Assembly: GCF_000332455.1 (NCBI RefSeq)
Contig: NZ_AOGY02000017.1
Coordinates: forward strand, 1 to 7,137
Length of the DNA: 7,137 bases
Direction: 5' to 3'
Source: Leptospira vanthielii serovar Holland str. Waz Holland = ATCC 700522
GTDB lineage: Bacteria; Spirochaetota; Leptospiria; Leptospirales; Leptospiraceae
This document shows positions 6,187 through 7,137 of the stretch, in pieces; position 1 is the stretch's first letter, and each line of letters opens with the position of its first letter. The notes beneath the pieces were generated by a model. The model did not search any database. It saw only the letters and a program-made list of their open reading frames with translations, and had not been told where the DNA came from. The position numbers were made by a program, and so were the translations under genes.

Positions 6187-6215
6187 TTGAATTTGTACCG
6201 TTATTCCGTTACACT
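6187..6215 (+). promoter_or_regulatory. Candidate sigma-70 promoter of the cassette 7 toxin-antitoxin operon
   Basis: TTGAAT (6187-6192) and TACACT (6210-6215) are separated by 17 bases, and each matches the consensus at four of six positions. Transcription would begin at about 6221-6223, right at the toxin GTG codon (6222), implying a leaderless or nearly leaderless mRNA. Confidence 0.5.
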
Positions 6216-6221
6216 TAAAAA

Positions 6222-6599
6222 GTGAGAGAATTTACAGCTTATAAAGGCGAAAAATTCACTATTGAATGGTATTTTGATGAAAAAGAAAAATCTGATGTTC
6301 TAGAATATTTCAATGAACTATCAGACGATTTTAAAATTAAATCTTTGGCTTTGTTCAAAAGATTTGCTGATTTTGGAGAAATCAAAGACAAAACTAAATT
6401 CAATTTTGAAGGAGATTCCCTATTCGCTTTCAAACCAATTCCTCACAGGTTCCTTTGTTTTTTTGTAAAAGGGAAGAAAATTATCATTACTAACGCTTTT
6501 ATCAAAAAAACTGATAAACTACCAAAAAATGAAAAGATTAGGGCTCTCAAAAGAAGGGAAGATTATGAAACAAGAAATAAAAAAGGTATCTACTACTAA
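6222..6599 (+). CDS. HigB/Gp49-like type II toxin (RelE superfamily)
   Basis: It encodes 125 residues. The C-terminal half, with HRFLCFFVKGKKIIITNAF (95-113) then IKKTDKLPKNEKIRALKRREDY, is the hallmark of the Gp49/HigB-type toxin family, which are ribosome-dependent or related mRNA endonucleases. The toxin precedes the antitoxin, the reversed order typical of higBA-type modules. The start is GTG 6222: an in-frame TAA sits at 6216-6218 and the protein contains no internal Met, so no other sensible start exists. No Shine-Dalgarno sequence precedes it, which fits leaderless initiation from the promoter at 6187-6215. A few more residues (ETRNKKGIYY) follow the usual end of the domain. Confidence 0.85.
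   Translation: MREFTAYKGEKFTIEWYFDEKEKSDVLEYFNELSDDFKIKSLALFKRFADFGEIKDKTKFNFEGDSLFAFKPIPHRFLCFFVKGKKIIITNAFIKKTDKLPKNEKIRALKRREDYETRNKKGIYY
6553..6559 (+). promoter_or_regulatory. Ribosome-binding site for the cassette 7 antitoxin
   Basis: GAAGGGA lies five bases before ATG 6565, inside the 3' part of the toxin gene. It decides for this start over the in-frame ATG at 6529, which has no such sequence. Confidence 0.55.
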
Positions 6600-6882
6600 A
6601 TCTACATTTGATCGATTAATGAGAAATAAATCCTTCAAAGCTAAATTTGAAAAGGAATATGATGCTCTTAATCTTTCTGAAACATTAATTGATTTAATGG
6701 AATCTCAAAAAGTTTCAGTCAGAGAACTTTCTAAAAAAGCCAATGTTTCCAGCACTGTAATTCAGGAAATTAGAAGTGGGAAACAAGATAACCCTACGTT
6801 ACTTGTCCTTTCTAAATTAATTCACACCCTTGGTGGAGAAATCGTCATCAAAAAAGGGAAGAAAACTTTAGCCAGTGTCTAA
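6565..6882 (+). CDS. HigA-like Xre-family antitoxin with helix-turn-helix
   Basis: It encodes 105 residues from ATG 6565. An upstream ATG at 6529 would add 12 residues but lacks a ribosome-binding site. The N-terminal part, STFDRLMRNKSFKAKFEKEYDAL, is the spacer region common in antitoxins paired with Gp49-like toxins. The HTH follows: LIDLMESQKVSVRELSKKAN, VSSTVIQEIRSGKQ, then NPTLLVLSKLIHTLGGEIVI. It would neutralise the toxin and bind the operon promoter as a repressor, as known for the family. The gene overlaps the toxin by 35 bases, so the two are co-transcribed and translated in a coupled manner. Confidence 0.85.
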   Translation: MKQEIKKVSTTKSTFDRLMRNKSFKAKFEKEYDALNLSETLIDLMESQKVSVRELSKKANVSSTVIQEIRSGKQDNPTLLVLSKLIHTLGGEIVIKKGKKTLASV

Positions 6883-6889
6883 GCCACAC

Positions 6890-7057
6890 GTCATATAACT
6901 GACGCTAAACACTGCGCTTCGGGTCTTCGCCCTCGCTTGGCCTTCGGCACATTCCTCTCCGTCACGATTCTTGCTACGCAAGAATACGCGCCGACGCTAA
7001 CGCCTGCCATGCAGGCTCAGCTCCGAGGAACGTCGTTTAGCCTCGTTCGTTATGCGA
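6890..7057 (+). repeat. attC-like recombination site 7
   Basis: The outer boxes are GTCATATAAC (6890-6899) and GTTATGCGA (7049-7057). The second stem is GCTAAAC (6904-6910) with GTTTAGC (7035-7041). The third stem is TTCCTC (6952-6957) with GAGGAA (7025-7030). The central hairpin is ATTCTTGC-TAC-GCAAGAAT (6967-6985), and a side hairpin is GCCTGC-CAT-GCAGGC. It belongs to the subfamily of sites 2 and 6. Confidence 0.85.
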
Positions 7058-7137
7058 AATAATTTAAGAAATTTAATAAAAATAATAATGAAAAAACCAA
7101 AAAAATTATTAAGAAGTATAACAGTTATCCGTGGCGT
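7050..7137 (+). mobile_element. Cassette 8 (5' end only)
   Basis: Begins TTATGCG after the G of the core at 7049, with A at position 11 (7059) as in every other cassette. By the same rule its missing 3' arm, before its own attC element, should read close to AAATTACTTCGCATAAC. Confidence 0.7.
7088..7137 (+). CDS. Start of an unidentified gene (3' partial)
   Basis: ATG 7088 opens a frame that stays open to the window end, giving 16 codons that begin MKKPKKLLRSITVIRG. The position, 38 bases into a new cassette and on the + strand, is where a cassette gene should start. There is no clear ribosome-binding site, and the visible part is too short to assign a family. The basic N-terminus could precede a signal or membrane segment. 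Confidence 0.4.
   Translation, partial: MKKPKKLLRSITVIRG

Larger units (their letters stand above)
6123..7049 (+). mobile_element. Cassette 7: HigB/HigA-like toxin-antitoxin cassette
   Basis: Positions 6122-6138 pair with 6883-6899 except for c6128 opposite a6893 and a6132 opposite c6889, giving 15 of 17 pairs. The antitoxin stop codon ends one base before the 3' arm. Positions 6139-6186 hold no gene, and a promoter follows at 6187-6215, so this cassette can drive its own expression. Confidence 0.82.
1..7137 (+). mobile_element. Integron gene-cassette array (interior portion, integrase not in window)
   Basis: Seven related GC-rich elements (804-968, 1763-1929, 2831-2998, 3997-4165, 4898-5063, 5965-6131, 6890-7057) alternate with AT-rich genes. 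Each begins with a box of the form GYATAAC or GACTAAC and ends with GTTATAC, GTTATGC or GTTAGTC, which fits the RYYYAAC/GTTRRRY ends of attC sites loosely. Every supported gene is on the + strand and ends just before an element, as expected for cassettes. The 5' end of each unit is complementary to the 3' end of the same unit, across the gene, which identifies the gene plus its downstream element as the mobile unit. The integrase and attI would be expected upstream of position 1 if the array has the usual polarity; this is inferred. Confidence 0.85.

Noticed and set aside
804..7057. Interpretation of the GC-rich elements as plain intergenic palindromic repeats (REP/BIME-like) or a CRISPR array
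   Set aside because: The end sequences are shared across each gene and not within each element, all genes have one orientation, and the units between repeats are 0.9-1.2 kb gene-bearing segments, which fits cassettes and not REP elements or CRISPR spacers.
7116..7124. GTATAACAG in cassette 8, resembling the left box of an attC element
   Set aside because: It is not followed by the conserved element sequence, and cassette 8 should end in CGCATAAC to match its own 5' end, so this is a chance match inside a coding frame.

Overview
This window is the inside of an integron gene-cassette array from an AT-rich bacterium. Seven GC-rich elements of about 165 bp, read here as attC recombination sites, separate AT-rich single-gene or operon-sized units. 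All supported genes lie on the + strand, each just upstream of one of these elements. No integrase gene, attI site, insertion sequence, tRNA, rRNA or CRISPR array is visible, so the integrase and platform must lie outside the window. The organism cannot be named with certainty. An AT-rich spirochaete such as Leptospira is plausible: integrons are known in spirochaetes, the broken lipoprotein has a relaxed lipobox ending in N-C, and one gene starts with TTG. This is inference.

Layout by cassette, using the integron rule that a cassette runs from TT of one G^TT core to G of the next. Cassette 1 (to 960, 5' end outside) has a membrane-protein gene interrupted by an in-frame stop at 182-184. Cassette 2 (961-1921) has an endonuclease/exonuclease/phosphatase-superfamily gene. 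Cassette 3 (1922-2989) has an antitoxin/ParE-type toxin pair plus a frameshifted small lipoprotein gene. Cassette 4 (2990-4157) has a 323-residue protein with a PD-(D/E)XK-like motif. Cassette 5 (4158-5055) has a lipoprotein and a non-coding tail. Cassette 6 (5056-6122) has a two-TM putative phage abortive-infection protein. Cassette 7 (6123-7049) has a HigB/Gp49-like toxin and an Xre-type antitoxin with its own promoter. Cassette 8 (from 7050) is cut by the window end.

The strongest observation is structural. In each of the six complete cassettes, the first 17-19 bases are the reverse complement of the bases leading into that cassette's own attC element. The match runs well past the 7-bp core that integron biology would predict. 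Each cassette has its own sequence, yet all share one conserved mismatch: A at position 11 of the 5' end opposite C at position 11 of the 3' end. On the folded bottom strand this A.C mismatch becomes a G.T wobble. The elements also contain at least three stems whose two arms change together from element to element, so they behave as folded single-stranded DNA substrates.

The cargo is mostly defence and stabilisation: two toxin-antitoxin modules, a candidate abortive-infection membrane protein, a candidate nuclease and an EEP-fold phosphoesterase, plus envelope lipoproteins. The genes need not act together. Their shared context is the array, where toxin-antitoxin cassettes would stabilise neighbours and defence cassettes could be shuffled.
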